This document shows, piece after piece, positions 45,836 to 56,928 of a stretch of DNA of 64,000 nt. A program made the position numbers and the translations under genes. Positions within the stretch are counted from its first letter, which is position 1; the number at the start of each line of letters is the position of its first letter. Below the pieces are notes generated by a model. It was not told the origin of the DNA. It ran no database searches and saw only the letters and a list, made by a program, of their open reading frames with translations. Source of the DNA: Stenotrophomonas sp. UBA2124 (lineage in GTDB: Bacteria; Pseudomonadota; Gammaproteobacteria; Xanthomonadales; Xanthomonadaceae); contig DCXY01000002.1 in NCBI GenBank assembly GCA_002329155.1, positions 138,185-202,184 on the forward strand, given 5' to 3'.

Positions 45836-46651
45836 TCATGCCGCTGAGAATGCACGCGCCGACGGACCATCAACATTCTGCCGGCAGCTGATCTGCTCCA
45901 GCAGCCGGCGCGTTTCCTGGCCTGGGCCAAGCCCCAGCTCACGCTGCAGCAGTGCCTCGAAGCGTTCGTAGGCCCTCATCGCCGCCGCGCGCATTCCGCC
46001 ACCGGCATGTGCGCGCATGATGCGCCGGGCATGAGCTTCATTCCAGGGGTCATGCTGGCCCAGTGTGCGCGCCATCACCGCCGCGCGCTCCCATTGCTGG
46101 CTGGCCAGCAGCTCATCACAGCACTTTTCCGCGGCGGCGGTGAGCTTGCTGTCCAGATCCTGACGGGTGGTCTCCAGCCAGCTGTGGAAGTCCGAGCCGG
46201 CGATGTCTTCCATCCCGTCCAGGAAGCAGCAGTGCTCAGCCAGCATGTGCACGGCCTGGCAGGGCACCTGCTGCAGCAGGTCGATATCGAACATCGGCAT
46301 GTTGCCGCGCATCAGCCCCACCGCGCCGCGCTCGATACGCAGCACGTCCTCGCCCAAAGCCATGCTGCAATAGCGGTTGAGGTTGCTGAGCACCTGCCGC
46401 AGGTTGGTCAATGCGCTGGTCTCGCCCAGCGTGGGCCACAGCAAGGCCGCCAGCGCGTTGCGCGAATGCATACGGTTGGATTCCACTGCCAGATACCCCA
46501 GCAGCGCCCAGCCCTTGCGGTAGATCAGCGGTGCCGGCAGGCCCTCGCCTGCGCCCATGAGCCGCACCATGTCCCGTTCCTGGTCAGACTGCATGGCACC
46601 ACACGGCGCATCGCAGCCACCCACCACCTTCACTTCCGCCATCGGTGCCAT
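45836..46651 (-). CDS. SARP/BTAD-type transcriptional regulator
   Basis: A 271-residue protein. Residues ~45-125 resemble the OmpR-like winged helix of SARP regulators (LIYRKGWALLGYLAVESNR, then LAALLWPTLG and NLRQVLSNLNRYCSMALGED). The C-terminal half is a bacterial transcriptional activator domain with TPR-like repeats (FHSWLETTRQDLDSKLTAAA; VMARTLGQHDPWNEAHARRI; MRAYERFEALLQRELGLGPG). Such domains are typical of Streptomyces activators and occur more sparsely in proteobacteria. ATG 46651 has GGGGGAAG just upstream; an ATG three codons later is an alternative. It lies convergent to the pilus locus and divergent from the ilv leader, so it might control either; neither is shown. Confidence 0.8.
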   Translation of the reverse strand: MAPMAEVKVVGGCDAPCGAMQSDQERDMVRLMGAGEGLPAPLIYRKGWALLGYLAVESNRMHSRNALAALLWPTLGETSALTNLRQVLSNLNRYCSMALGEDVLRIERGAVGLMRGNMPMFDIDLLQQVPCQAVHMLAEHCCFLDGMEDIAGSDFHSWLETTRQDLDSKLTAAAEKCCDELLASQQWERAAVMARTLGQHDPWNEAHARRIMRAHAGGGMRAAAMRAYERFEALLQRELGLGPGQETRRLLEQISCRQNVDGPSARAFSAA

Positions 46652-46868
46652 GCACTTCCCCCGGTATGGCCTCGACAAACCGAGGCCCTTACCTGTTAAA
46701 CCGCAGAAAGCAGGGCAATCCAATCACGCCAGTCGAAAATTTCTTCAATCGCCCGCCAGACAGCGCAGCTTGAGCGCATTCGGCACACCAACAAACTCGG
46801 TTTCAACGGCAACCATGCAGCTGGGGCAAGGCTTTCGGTGTTTTCGATGGCGGTCACACCTGCAAGCG

Positions 46869-46899
46869 TTGACACGGGTGTGCAAGGGGTGGTTATCTC
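46869..46899 (+). promoter_or_regulatory. candidate promoter of the ilv-leu operon
   Basis: A perfect -35 box TTGACA (46869-46874) is followed, 18-19 bases on, by the weak -10 candidates TTATCT or TATCTC. That would start transcription at about 46905, right at the leader-peptide ATG (46906). The rest of 46652-46868 shows no gene. Confidence 0.45.
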
Positions 46900-46905
46900 G
46901 AACCC

Positions 46906-47025
46906 ATGCTGCAACGCCACAACGCCACCGCCCACCTGTCACCGACCCCCGGCTCCGCCGCGGCGTCGCTGCTCGTACTCGTACTTATTACCGAACCCAC
47001 AGGTGCGGGACGAGCTGGCGCGTAG
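46906..47025 (+). CDS. ilvL: ilv-leu operon leader peptide
   Basis: A 39-codon frame, ATG to TAG, ending about 250 bases before ilvC. Its product begins MLQRHNATAHLSP and later reads ASLLVLVLITEPTGAGRAGA: a run of seven codons Leu-Leu-Val-Leu-Val-Leu-Ile (46969-46989) precedes Thr-Glu-Pro. Such a run of the operon's own end products is the mark of a transcription-attenuation leader, as in enterobacterial ilvGMEDA and leu operons. When charged Leu, Val or Ile tRNA is scarce, a ribosome stalling here should favour the antiterminator. A possible binding site AAGGGGTGG lies rather far (14-22 bases) upstream. Confidence 0.85.
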   Translation: MLQRHNATAHLSPTPGSAAASLLVLVLITEPTGAGRAGA

Positions 47026-47081
47026 CAGAAACTGCCAGATTTCGATCAAAAACCCCGCACCGGCCCCGGTGCGGGGTTTTT
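46999..47081 (+). promoter_or_regulatory. ilv-leu attenuator (antiterminator/terminator pair)
   Basis: The terminator is AAAAACCCCGCACCGG (47048-47063) and its exact complement (47066-47081), closing with TTTTT: a 16-bp G/C-rich stem with T-run. Just after the Leu/Val/Ile codons, GGTGCGGG (47002-47009) repeats part of the 3' arm and can pair with CCCGCACC (47054-47061) instead, giving an antiterminator. CACCTG at 46933-46938 could in turn pair with CAGGTG (47000-47005) to release the terminator. The segments are read directly from sequence; the switching model is by analogy with known attenuators. Confidence 0.85.
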
Positions 47082-47272
47082 CGTTTCCAGCTTCTATTTC
47101 ACTTGAAACCATGTATCCGAACCACGCTCCCTCCCCCAAACAGAACCGCTGCTGCGCCTCAGGCGCTGCAATGGCATGCATGGTCTGCCCTCCCCACCCG
47201 GCCGCCGCGTCCTGACGCGACGGCCGTTTTTTTGACTGCACGTTTTCTTTCATCGCAAGGAACCCAAGCATC

Positions 47273-48247
47273 ATGAGCTCCAACGACCTGCCCCAGATCA
47301 AGATCGCCGTCATCGGTTACGGCAGCCAGGGCCGCGCCCATGCACTGAACCTGCGTGAATCCGGCTACGACGTGGTGGTCGGGCTGCGCGCCGGTGGCCC
47401 CACCGAGGTCAAGGCACAGGCCGATGGCTTCACCGTCAAGACCCCTGCCGAGGCGGTCAAAGACGCCGACCTGGTGGCCGTGCTGACCCCGGACATGGTG
47501 CAGAAGAAGCTGTACAACGAAGTGCTGGCGCCAAACATGAAGCAGGGTGCCTGCCTGCTGTTCGCGCACGGCCTGAATGTGCACTTCGGCATGATCACCC
47601 CGCGCGAGGATCTGGACGTGGTGCTGGTCGCGCCCAAGGGCCCGGGTGCGCTGGTGCGCCGCGAGTATGAAATCGGCCGTGGCGTGCCGTGCATCTACGC
47701 CGTCTACCAGGACAGGAGCGGCAAGGCCGAGCAGTTCGCGCTGGCCTACGCGGCCGGCCTGGGCGGTGCACGCGCCAACATCATCAAGACCACCTTCAAG
47801 GAAGAAACCGAGACCGACCTGTTCGGTGAGCAGGCGGTGCTGTGCGGCGGTGCGTCCGCGCTGGTGCAGGCCGGCTTCGAGACCCTGGTGGAAGCCGGTT
47901 ACCAGCCGGAAATCGCCTACTACGAAGTGCTGCACGAGCTGAAGCTGATCGTGGACCTGTTCTACGAAGGCGGCATCACCCGCATGCTGGAGTTCATCTC
48001 CGAGACCGCGCAGTACGGTGATTTCGTCAGCGGCCCGCGCGTGATCGACGCCTCGGTGAAGGCGCGCATGAAGGATGTGCTGACCGACATCCAGAACGGC
48101 ACGTTCACCAGAAACTGGGAAGCCGAGTACGAAGCCGGGCTGCCGAACTACCGCAGGTTCCAGCAGGCCGACATGGACCACCCCATCGAGAAAGTCGGCA
48201 AGGAACTGCGCGCCAAGATGGTCTGGCTGCAAGGTCAGACTGCGTAA
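47273..48247 (+). CDS. ilvC: ketol-acid reductoisomerase (class I)
   Basis: A 324-residue enzyme converting acetolactate and acetohydroxybutyrate to the dihydroxy acids of valine/leucine and isoleucine synthesis with NADPH and Mg2+. The NADPH fold is IAVIGYGSQGRAHALNLRES; the catalytic domain has FAHGLNVHFGMI, VAPKGPGALVRREYEIGRGV, TFKEETETDLFGEQAVLCGG (metal-binding Asp/Glu) and YYEVLHELKLIVDLFYEGGI. Length is that of short (class I) enzymes. First structural gene of the operon, after the attenuator; AAGGA lies twelve bases upstream of ATG 47273. Confidence 0.97.
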   Translation: MSSNDLPQIKIAVIGYGSQGRAHALNLRESGYDVVVGLRAGGPTEVKAQADGFTVKTPAEAVKDADLVAVLTPDMVQKKLYNEVLAPNMKQGACLLFAHGLNVHFGMITPREDLDVVLVAPKGPGALVRREYEIGRGVPCIYAVYQDRSGKAEQFALAYAAGLGGARANIIKTTFKEETETDLFGEQAVLCGGASALVQAGFETLVEAGYQPEIAYYEVLHELKLIVDLFYEGGITRMLEFISETAQYGDFVSGPRVIDASVKARMKDVLTDIQNGTFTRNWEAEYEAGLPNYRRFQQADMDHPIEKVGKELRAKMVWLQGQTA

Positions 48248-48286
48248 TCGCGCGGCCCCCCACCCGCACATGGCAAAGGTTGCTGC

Positions 48287-50020
48287 ATGAACACTTCCAC
48301 CCACGGGGCGCCACGCAATGGCGCACGCTGGCTGACGCAGGCCCTGGAGGCCGAAGGCGTGCAAACGCTGTTCGGCTACCCGGGCGGCACCATCATGCCG
48401 TTCTATGACGCATTGGTGGATTCCACCCTCAAGCACATCCTGGTGCGCCACGAGCAGGGCGCGGCGTTGGCCGCCAACGGCTATGCGCGCGCCAGTGGCA
48501 AGGTAGGCGTATGCGTGGCCACCTCCGGCCCGGGCGCGTCCAACCTGGTCACCGGCATCGCCGATGCGATGCTGGATTCGGTGCCCATGGTGTGCCTGAC
48601 CGGCCAGGTCGGCACGCCGCTGCTGGGCACCGATGCCTTCCAGGAGCTGGACGTCTTCGGCATGACGATGCCCATCGTCAAGCACAGCTGGCTGGTGCGC
48701 AGCGTCGATGAGCTGCCGCAGGTGGTGTCCGAGGCCTTCCGTGTCGCACGCGAAGGCCGCCCCGGCCCGGTGCTGATCGATCTGCCCAAGGACGTGCAGC
48801 TGGGCGATGCCTCGCATCTGCCGCCGCATGTACCGGCCTCGGTGGATCCGATTCCCGATGCCGATGCGCAGCGTCTGGCCGACGCGGTGGAGATGATCGC
48901 CGCCGCCGAGAAGCCGGTCATCTACGGTGGCGGCGGCATCGCCCTGGCCGATGCGGTGGGTGAGTTCCGCCAGTTCGTCGAAGCCACCGGCATCCCCACC
49001 GTGCTGACCCTGCGTGGCCTGGGCGCGCTGCCGGCCAACCACCCGCAGTACCTGGGCATGCTGGGCATGCACGGCACCCGCGCCGCCAACATGGCGGTGC
49101 AGGAGTCGGACCTGCTGGTGGTGGTGGGCGCACGCTTCGACGACCGCGCCACCGGCAAGCTGGCCGAGTTCGCTCCGTTCGCGCGTGTCGTCCACCTGGA
49201 TGCCGATGCCTACGAGATCTCCAAGCTGCGCAGCGCCGACCTGGCCATCCCCGGCAACATCAAGCATGGCCTGAAGGCACTGACCGGCGTTCGCGGCAAC
49301 TGCAACAGCTGGCGTGCGCGCTGCGCCGCCAATCGCGAAAAATTCACCGCGCGCTACGACGCGCCCGGCAAGGACATCTACGCCCCGGCGCTGCTCAAGC
49401 GCCTGAGCGAAGTGGCGCCGCCGGACACCGTCATCGCCTGCGACGTGGGCCAGCACCAGATGTGGGTGGCGCAGCACTGCCGCTTCAACCACCCGCGCAA
49501 CCATCTGACCTCCGGCGCGCTGGGCACCATGGGCTTCGGCCTGCCGGCGGCGATGGGCGCGCAGTTCGCCTGCCCCGACCGCACCGTGGTGCTGGTCTCC
49601 GGCGATGGCAGCTTCATGATGAACGTGCAGGAGCTGGCCACCATCGCCCGCTGCCGCCTGCCGGTGAAGATCGTGCTGCTGGACAACTCCTCGCTGGGCA
49701 TGGTGCGCCAGTGGCAGGAGCTGTTCTTCGCAGAGCGCTATAGCGAGATCGACCTGTCCGACAACCCGGATTTCGCTGCGCTGGCGCAGGTGTTCGGCAT
49801 CCAGGCCACCCGCATCACCCAGCGTGCCGAGGTGGAGGACGCACTGGCCGCGCTGCTGGACACGCCGGGCCCGGCCCTGCTGCACGTCGCCATCGACGCA
49901 CGCGCCAACGTGTGGCCGCTGGTGCCACCCAACAACGCCAACAGCACCATGCTGGACAGCAACCCCGCACACGCCACCGCCACCGCCGCGCAGGAGAGTT
50001 CCAATGCAATACCGGCTTGA
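48287..50020 (+). CDS. ilvG: acetolactate synthase large (catalytic) subunit
   Basis: A 577-residue TPP- and FAD-dependent enzyme that makes acetolactate from pyruvate, or acetohydroxybutyrate with 2-ketobutyrate. LFGYPGGTIMPFYDAL is followed by HEQGAALAANGYARASGKVG (active-site Glu) and GVCVATSGPGASNLVTGIAD. The C-terminal TPP motif reads VSGDGSFMMNVQELATIARC, then LLDNSSLGMVRQWQELFF. It ends in a Ser/Ala/Thr/Asn-rich tail. The small subunit starts within its last codons (17-base overlap), so the two are translationally coupled. Confidence 0.95.
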   Translation: MNTSTHGAPRNGARWLTQALEAEGVQTLFGYPGGTIMPFYDALVDSTLKHILVRHEQGAALAANGYARASGKVGVCVATSGPGASNLVTGIADAMLDSVPMVCLTGQVGTPLLGTDAFQELDVFGMTMPIVKHSWLVRSVDELPQVVSEAFRVAREGRPGPVLIDLPKDVQLGDASHLPPHVPASVDPIPDADAQRLADAVEMIAAAEKPVIYGGGGIALADAVGEFRQFVEATGIPTVLTLRGLGALPANHPQYLGMLGMHGTRAANMAVQESDLLVVVGARFDDRATGKLAEFAPFARVVHLDADAYEISKLRSADLAIPGNIKHGLKALTGVRGNCNSWRARCAANREKFTARYDAPGKDIYAPALLKRLSEVAPPDTVIACDVGQHQMWVAQHCRFNHPRNHLTSGALGTMGFGLPAAMGAQFACPDRTVVLVSGDGSFMMNVQELATIARCRLPVKIVLLDNSSLGMVRQWQELFFAERYSEIDLSDNPDFAALAQVFGIQATRITQRAEVEDALAALLDTPGPALLHVAIDARANVWPLVPPNNANSTMLDSNPAHATATAAQESSNAIPA

Positions 50021-50258
50021 CCTGGTGCTGAAGCCTGCCGAAGGCGCGCTGGTGCGCGTGATCGGCATGGTCGAGCGCCGCGGCTTTTCGCCCAGCAACA
50101 TCGCCGGCAACCGTGCCGCCGACGATGAGGGGCGCTGGCATGTGCAGATGGACATCCACGGCCAACGCCCGCCGGAGACCCTGCGCCACCAGCTGGAGAA
50201 GGTATACGACTGCGAATCCGTGCGCGTGGTACCGGTAGCTGCGGGTGCCGATGTATGA
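50004..50258 (+). CDS. ilvM: acetolactate synthase small regulatory subunit
   Basis: An 84-residue protein with one ACT-type domain: MQYRLDLVLKPAEGALVRVI, then GMVERRGFSPSNIAGNRAAD and VQMDIHGQRPPETLRHQLEK. IlvM-type subunits are this short (about 80-90 residues), unlike IlvH/IlvN (about 160), and stabilise and tune feedback control of the large subunit. The ATG at 50004 overlaps the ilvG end by 17 bases, with AGGAGAG eight bases upstream inside ilvG, so the frame choice is well supported. Confidence 0.92.
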   Translation: MQYRLDLVLKPAEGALVRVIGMVERRGFSPSNIAGNRAADDEGRWHVQMDIHGQRPPETLRHQLEKVYDCESVRVVPVAAGADV

Positions 50259-50287
50259 ACGGTGATGGTGTAAGGCAGGTAACTGCT

Positions 50288-50465
50288 GGGAACAGGGAAC
50301 GGGGAACCGGGAATATAGGGGTGCTGCGTTCCGGCACACTGCACGGTTCCTGCGGCGTGAGCGTATCTGTTTCGTGCATGCCGTCGCGCGCCTCCACCCA
50401 ACGGAGGCGTCTTCTTCCAGGCCAACCCGCGCACCTCCGTTCCCCGTTTCCCGTTCCCTGTTCCC
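50288..50465. repeat. long-range inverted repeat between ilvM and ilvA
   Basis: Arm 1 (50288-50313) is built of GGGAAC-like units (GGGAACAGGGAACGGGGAAC). Arm 2 (50440-50465) contains the reverse complement in close form (GTTTCCCGTTCCCTGTTCCC). The two are almost complementary along 26 bases and enclose about 126 bases. Words of this type are common as intergenic repeats in xanthomonads. The 219-base gap has no convincing gene; ilvA starts 12 bases after the second arm. Confidence 0.7.
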
Positions 50466-50477
50466 GGCTTCACGCCA

Positions 50478-51571
50478 ATGCCTGACCGCAGCCGCCCCAC
50501 CGCCGCTGCCGACCACGCTGGCGAAGTGAACGTCAGCGTTGCCGATGTACTGGCCGCACAGGCCCGCCTGCGCCGCTTCCTGCCGCCCACGCCGCTGCAC
50601 TACGCGGAGCGGTTCGGCACCTGGCTGAAACTGGAGAACCTGCAGCGCACCGGTTCCTACAAGGTGCGTGGTGCGTTGAACGCGATGCTGGCGGCGCTGG
50701 AACGGGGCGATGAGCGCCCGGTCATCTGCGCCTCTGCCGGCAACCACGCCCAGGGCGTGGCCTGGGCTTCGCACCGTCTGGGCGTGCAAGCCATCACAGT
50801 GATGCCGCACGGCGCGCCCGCCACCAAGATCGCCGGTGTGCAACATTGGGGCGCTACCGTGCGCCAGCATGGCAACAGCTATGACGAGGCCTACGCCTTC
50901 GCCCGTGAACTGGCCGAACAGAACGGCTACCGCTTCCTGTCCGCGTTCGACGACCCGGACGTGATTGCCGGGCAGGGCACGCTGGGCATCGAAATCGCCC
51001 CGCACGCGCCGGACGTGGTCATCGTGCCCATCGGCGGCGGCGGCCTGGCATCGGGGGTCGCGCTGGCGTTGAAATCGCAGGGTGTGCGCGTGGTCGGTGC
51101 GCAGGTGGAAGGCGTGGATTCCATGGCACGCGCCATCAAGGGCGACGTGCGCGAGATCGACCCGATGCCGACGCTGGCCGATGGCGTCAAGGTCAAGATT
51201 CCCGGCTTCATCACCCGCCGCCTGTGCACCAGCCTGCTGGACGACGTGGTCATCGTGCGCGAAGCCGAGCTGCGTGAAACCCTGGTGCGTCTGGCACTGG
51301 AAGAACACGTCATCGCCGAAGGCGCCGGCGCGCTGGCGCTGGCCGCCGGCCGCCGCGTGGCCGGCAAGCGCAAGTGCGCGGTGGTGTCCGGCGGCAACAT
51401 CGACGCCACGGTGCTGGCCACCCTGCTCTCCGAAGTGCGGCCCAGGCCGCCGCGCAAGCCACGGCGGCGCAGCGGCGAACGACTTAGAAGCCGCGCCACC
51501 TCACCGCCGACATCCCCTAGCCCTTCGCAATCACCCCACATTCCCGTTACCGCTGTCGAGGAGACCCTCTG

Positions 51572-51575
<4 letters not shown>
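50478..51575 (+). CDS. ilvA: threonine dehydratase (short form, no ACT-like regulatory domain)
   Basis: A 365-residue PLP enzyme deaminating threonine to 2-ketobutyrate, the entry to isoleucine. The PLP lysine lies in NLQRTGSYKVRGALNAML (about residue 63). Further signatures are ICASAGNHAQGVAWAS, IVPIGGGGLASGVAL and CAVVSGGNIDATVL. Catalytic part only: the ~200-residue C-terminal ACT-like pair of biosynthetic IlvA is absent. After residue ~320 there is instead an Arg/Pro/Ser-rich tail (PRPPRKPRRRSGERLRSRAT), unlike any domain I know. The stop overlaps leuA's GTG start by 4 bases. Feedback control by isoleucine is therefore doubtful. Confidence 0.9.
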
Positions 51576-53125
<1,550 letters not shown>

Positions 53126-53163
53126 GCGCGGCGACACCCACCAGGCAACGGAATACCGGAACC

Positions 53164-54581
<1,418 letters not shown>

Positions 54582-54582
<1 letters not shown>

Positions 54583-55160
54583 TGGCCGGTTTCCGCACCC
54601 TGACCTCGCGCAGTGTCGTGCTGCGCCAGACCAACATCGACACCGACCAGATCATTCCGGCGCGCTTCCTCTCCACCACCGAGCGTGCGGGGCTGGGCAA
54701 GAACGCCTTCAACGACTGGCGCTGGCAGGCCGATGGTTCGCCGAATCCGGATTTCGCCTTCAACCAGCCGCAGAACGCAGGCCGTACCATCCTGCTGGCG
54801 GGGCGCAACTTCGGCTGCGGCTCCTCGCGCGAACATGCGCCATGGGCGCTGACCGACCTGGGCCTGCGCGCCATCGTCAGCAGCGAGATCGCCGACATCT
54901 TCCGTGGCAACTCGCTGAAGAACGGCCTGCTGCCCATCGTGCTGGATGAGGCTGATGTGCAGGCGCTGATGCAGAACCCCGACGATGAATTGACCATCGA
55001 CGTGGCCGCGCGCGAGCTGCGTACTTCAAGCGGCAAGGCCTACAGCTTTCCGCTGGACGGCTTCTCGCAGACCTGCCTGCTGGAAGGCGTGGACCAGCTG
55101 GGCTGGTTGCTGGGCCGCGTACCGGAAATCGAAGCCTACGAGGCGGCAAACGCCGCTTGA
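54582..55160 (+). CDS. leuD: 3-isopropylmalate dehydratase small subunit
   Basis: A 192-residue swivel-domain subunit, beginning MAGFRTLTSRSVVLRQTNID, then TDQIIPARFL. NFGCGSSREHAPWALTDLGL contains the substrate-binding loop, and NGLLPIVLDEADVQALMQNP follows. Length is normal for LeuD. GAGGTAGC lies just before ATG 54582, which overlaps the leuC stop; the pair should be made together. A tandem-repeat array separates it from leuB. Confidence 0.96.
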
Positions 55161-55186
55161 GAAAGAGCTCCCAGAGAACGGAGCAC

Positions 55187-55666
55187 GAAAGCCCCTTCCC
55201 TTGCCAGCACAGCCGGGAGGGGGCATGAACACCCCTCCCCTTGTCGGCGCAGCCGGAAGGGGGAGGTTGGGAGGGGGTAGCTCCAGCCGCAGCCTGCAAA
55301 ACAAAGCACGCCGCGAACAGCCAACCCCTCCCCAACCCTCCCCTGCGCCTCCGGCGCAAGGGAGGGAGCATGAAAAGCCCCTCCCCTTGCCGGCGCAGCC
55401 GGGAGGGGGAGGTCGGGAGGGGGTAGCTTCAACCGCAGCCTGCGAAACAAAGCACGCCGCGAAAAGCCAACCCGTCCCCAACCCTCCCCTACGCCTTCGG
55501 CGCAAGGGAGGGAGCATGAAAGCCCCTCCCCTTGCCGGCGCAGCCGGGAGGGGGAGGTTGGGAGGGGGTAGCTTCAACCGCAGCCTGCAAAACAAAGCAC
55601 GCCGCGAAACGCCACCCCCTCCCCGACCCTCCCCTACGCCTCCGACGCGAGGGAGGGAGCAATACA
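55187..55666. repeat. tandem array of ~146-bp repeats between leuD and leuB
   Basis: Three full units start near 55232, 55378 and 55523 (periods 146 and 145), preceded by a partial unit from about 55187 and followed by a partial one. Each unit contains CCCCTCCCCTTG, CGGCGCAGCCGG, GGGGGAGGTTGGGAGGGGGT, AGCTTCAACCGCAGCCTGCA, AAACAAAGCACGCCGCGAA and CCCTCCCCTGCGCC with its partner GGCGCAAGGGAGGG. The last pair makes a hairpin. All reading frames here are a by-product of the repeats. The full gap is 55161-55732. Confidence 0.9.
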
Positions 55667-55732
55667 GCCCTCCGCCCTGCGATGTCGCAACGGAGGCAGC
55701 CACCACCTCACACGCAACCTGGAAATTTCTGC

Positions 55733-56794
55733 ATGCAAGCCAACATCGTCGTACTGCCGGGTGACGGCATCGGTCCGGAAATCACCGTCGCTGCCGTGGA
55801 TGTGCTCAAGGCCATCGCCGCGCGTCATGGCCATACCTTCACCTTCAGCGAGCACGACATTGGCGGCATCGCCATCGACCGTCACGGCGAACCGCTTCCC
55901 GCTGCCACGCTCGATGCCTGCAGCAAGGCCGATGCCGTGCTGTTGGGCGCGGTGGGTGGCCCGAAGTGGTCCGACCCGAATGCAAAGGTGCGCCCGGAAC
56001 AGGGCCTGCTGGCAATCCGCAAGGCGCTGGGCCTGTACGCCAACCTGCGCCCGGTGCGTACCCATCCCGCCGCGCTCAACGCCTCGCCGATCAAACCCGA
56101 ACTACTCAAGGACGTGGACTTCATCGTGGTGCGTGAGCTGACCGGCGGCATCTACTTCGGCGACAAGACCCGCGACGCCGACAGCGCCAGCGACCTGTGC
56201 CGCTACACGGTGGTGGAAATCGAACGCGTGCTGCGCAGCGCGTTCCGTCTGGCACAGCAGCGTCGCGGCAAGCTCACTTCGGTGGACAAGGCCAACGTAC
56301 TGGAAACCTCGCGCCTGTGGCGTGACATCGCCACCCGCATCGGCCGCGAGGAATTCCCCGACGTGGAGCTGGAGCATCAGCTGGTGGATTCCATGGCCAT
56401 GCACCTGATCGCCAAGCCGCGTGCCTATGATGTGATCGTCACCGAAAACATGTTCGGCGACATCCTGACCGATGAGGCCTCGATGCTGGCCGGCTCGCTA
56501 GGCCTGCTGCCGTCTGCCTCGCTGGGCGAAACCGGCAAGGTCGGCATCTACGAACCCATCCATGGCTCGGCACCGGATATCGCCGGCAAGGGCATCGCAA
56601 ACCCTTACGCCACCATCCTCAGCGCCGCCATGCTGCTGCGCCATTCGCTGGAGCTGGAGGCCGAAGCCAACGCCGTGGAAAAGGCGGTGAGCTCAGCACT
56701 GGATGCCGGCAGGTTCACCGCCGATCTGGCCGCGCAGGGGCAGGCGCTTTCGACCAGTCAGGCCGCACAGGCGGTGCTTGCCAACTTGCAGTAA
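55733..56794 (+). CDS. leuB: 3-isopropylmalate dehydrogenase
   Basis: A 353-residue NAD-dependent enzyme that oxidises and decarboxylates 3-isopropylmalate. MQANIVVLPGDGIGPEITVA opens the fold; NLRPVRTHPAAL, ELTGGIYFG and VTENMFGDILTDEASMLAGS (catalytic Asp residues) follow, then EPIHGSAPDIAGKGIANPYA, the NAD-binding signature. ATG 55733 begins the conserved strand. The gene lies after the repeat array, so it may be transcribed by read-through from the ilv promoter or from a promoter of its own; none is obvious. Confidence 0.96.
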   Translation: MQANIVVLPGDGIGPEITVAAVDVLKAIAARHGHTFTFSEHDIGGIAIDRHGEPLPAATLDACSKADAVLLGAVGGPKWSDPNAKVRPEQGLLAIRKALGLYANLRPVRTHPAALNASPIKPELLKDVDFIVVRELTGGIYFGDKTRDADSASDLCRYTVVEIERVLRSAFRLAQQRRGKLTSVDKANVLETSRLWRDIATRIGREEFPDVELEHQLVDSMAMHLIAKPRAYDVIVTENMFGDILTDEASMLAGSLGLLPSASLGETGKVGIYEPIHGSAPDIAGKGIANPYATILSAAMLLRHSLELEAEANAVEKAVSSALDAGRFTADLAAQGQALSTSQAAQAVLANLQ

Positions 56795-56801
56795 GCCATA
56801 C

Positions 56802-56830
56802 AAACGCGGCCACTGGCCGCGTTTTACGTT
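56802..56830 (+). terminator. terminator of the ilv-leu operon
   Basis: AAACGCGGCC, loop ACT, GGCCGCGTTT then TACGTTT: a 10-bp stem with a short T-rich tail, 7 bases past the leuB stop codon. Confidence 0.8.
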
Positions 56831-56928
56831 TCATTGCGTACTTTTGGGCGGCGCGTTTTCGCCGCAGTGGCGATACAGTCCCAACTTCAGACCTTCAGCT
56901 TCAGGTCCCCCTCCTGAAAGGAAAGCCC

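Noticed and set aside
47159..50590. A long open frame (over 1,100 codons) on the minus strand across ilvC, ilvG and ilvM
   Set aside because: It is His/Gln/Gly/Arg-rich with no domain, and lies antisense to well-conserved enzymes; such frames are common in GC-rich genomes.
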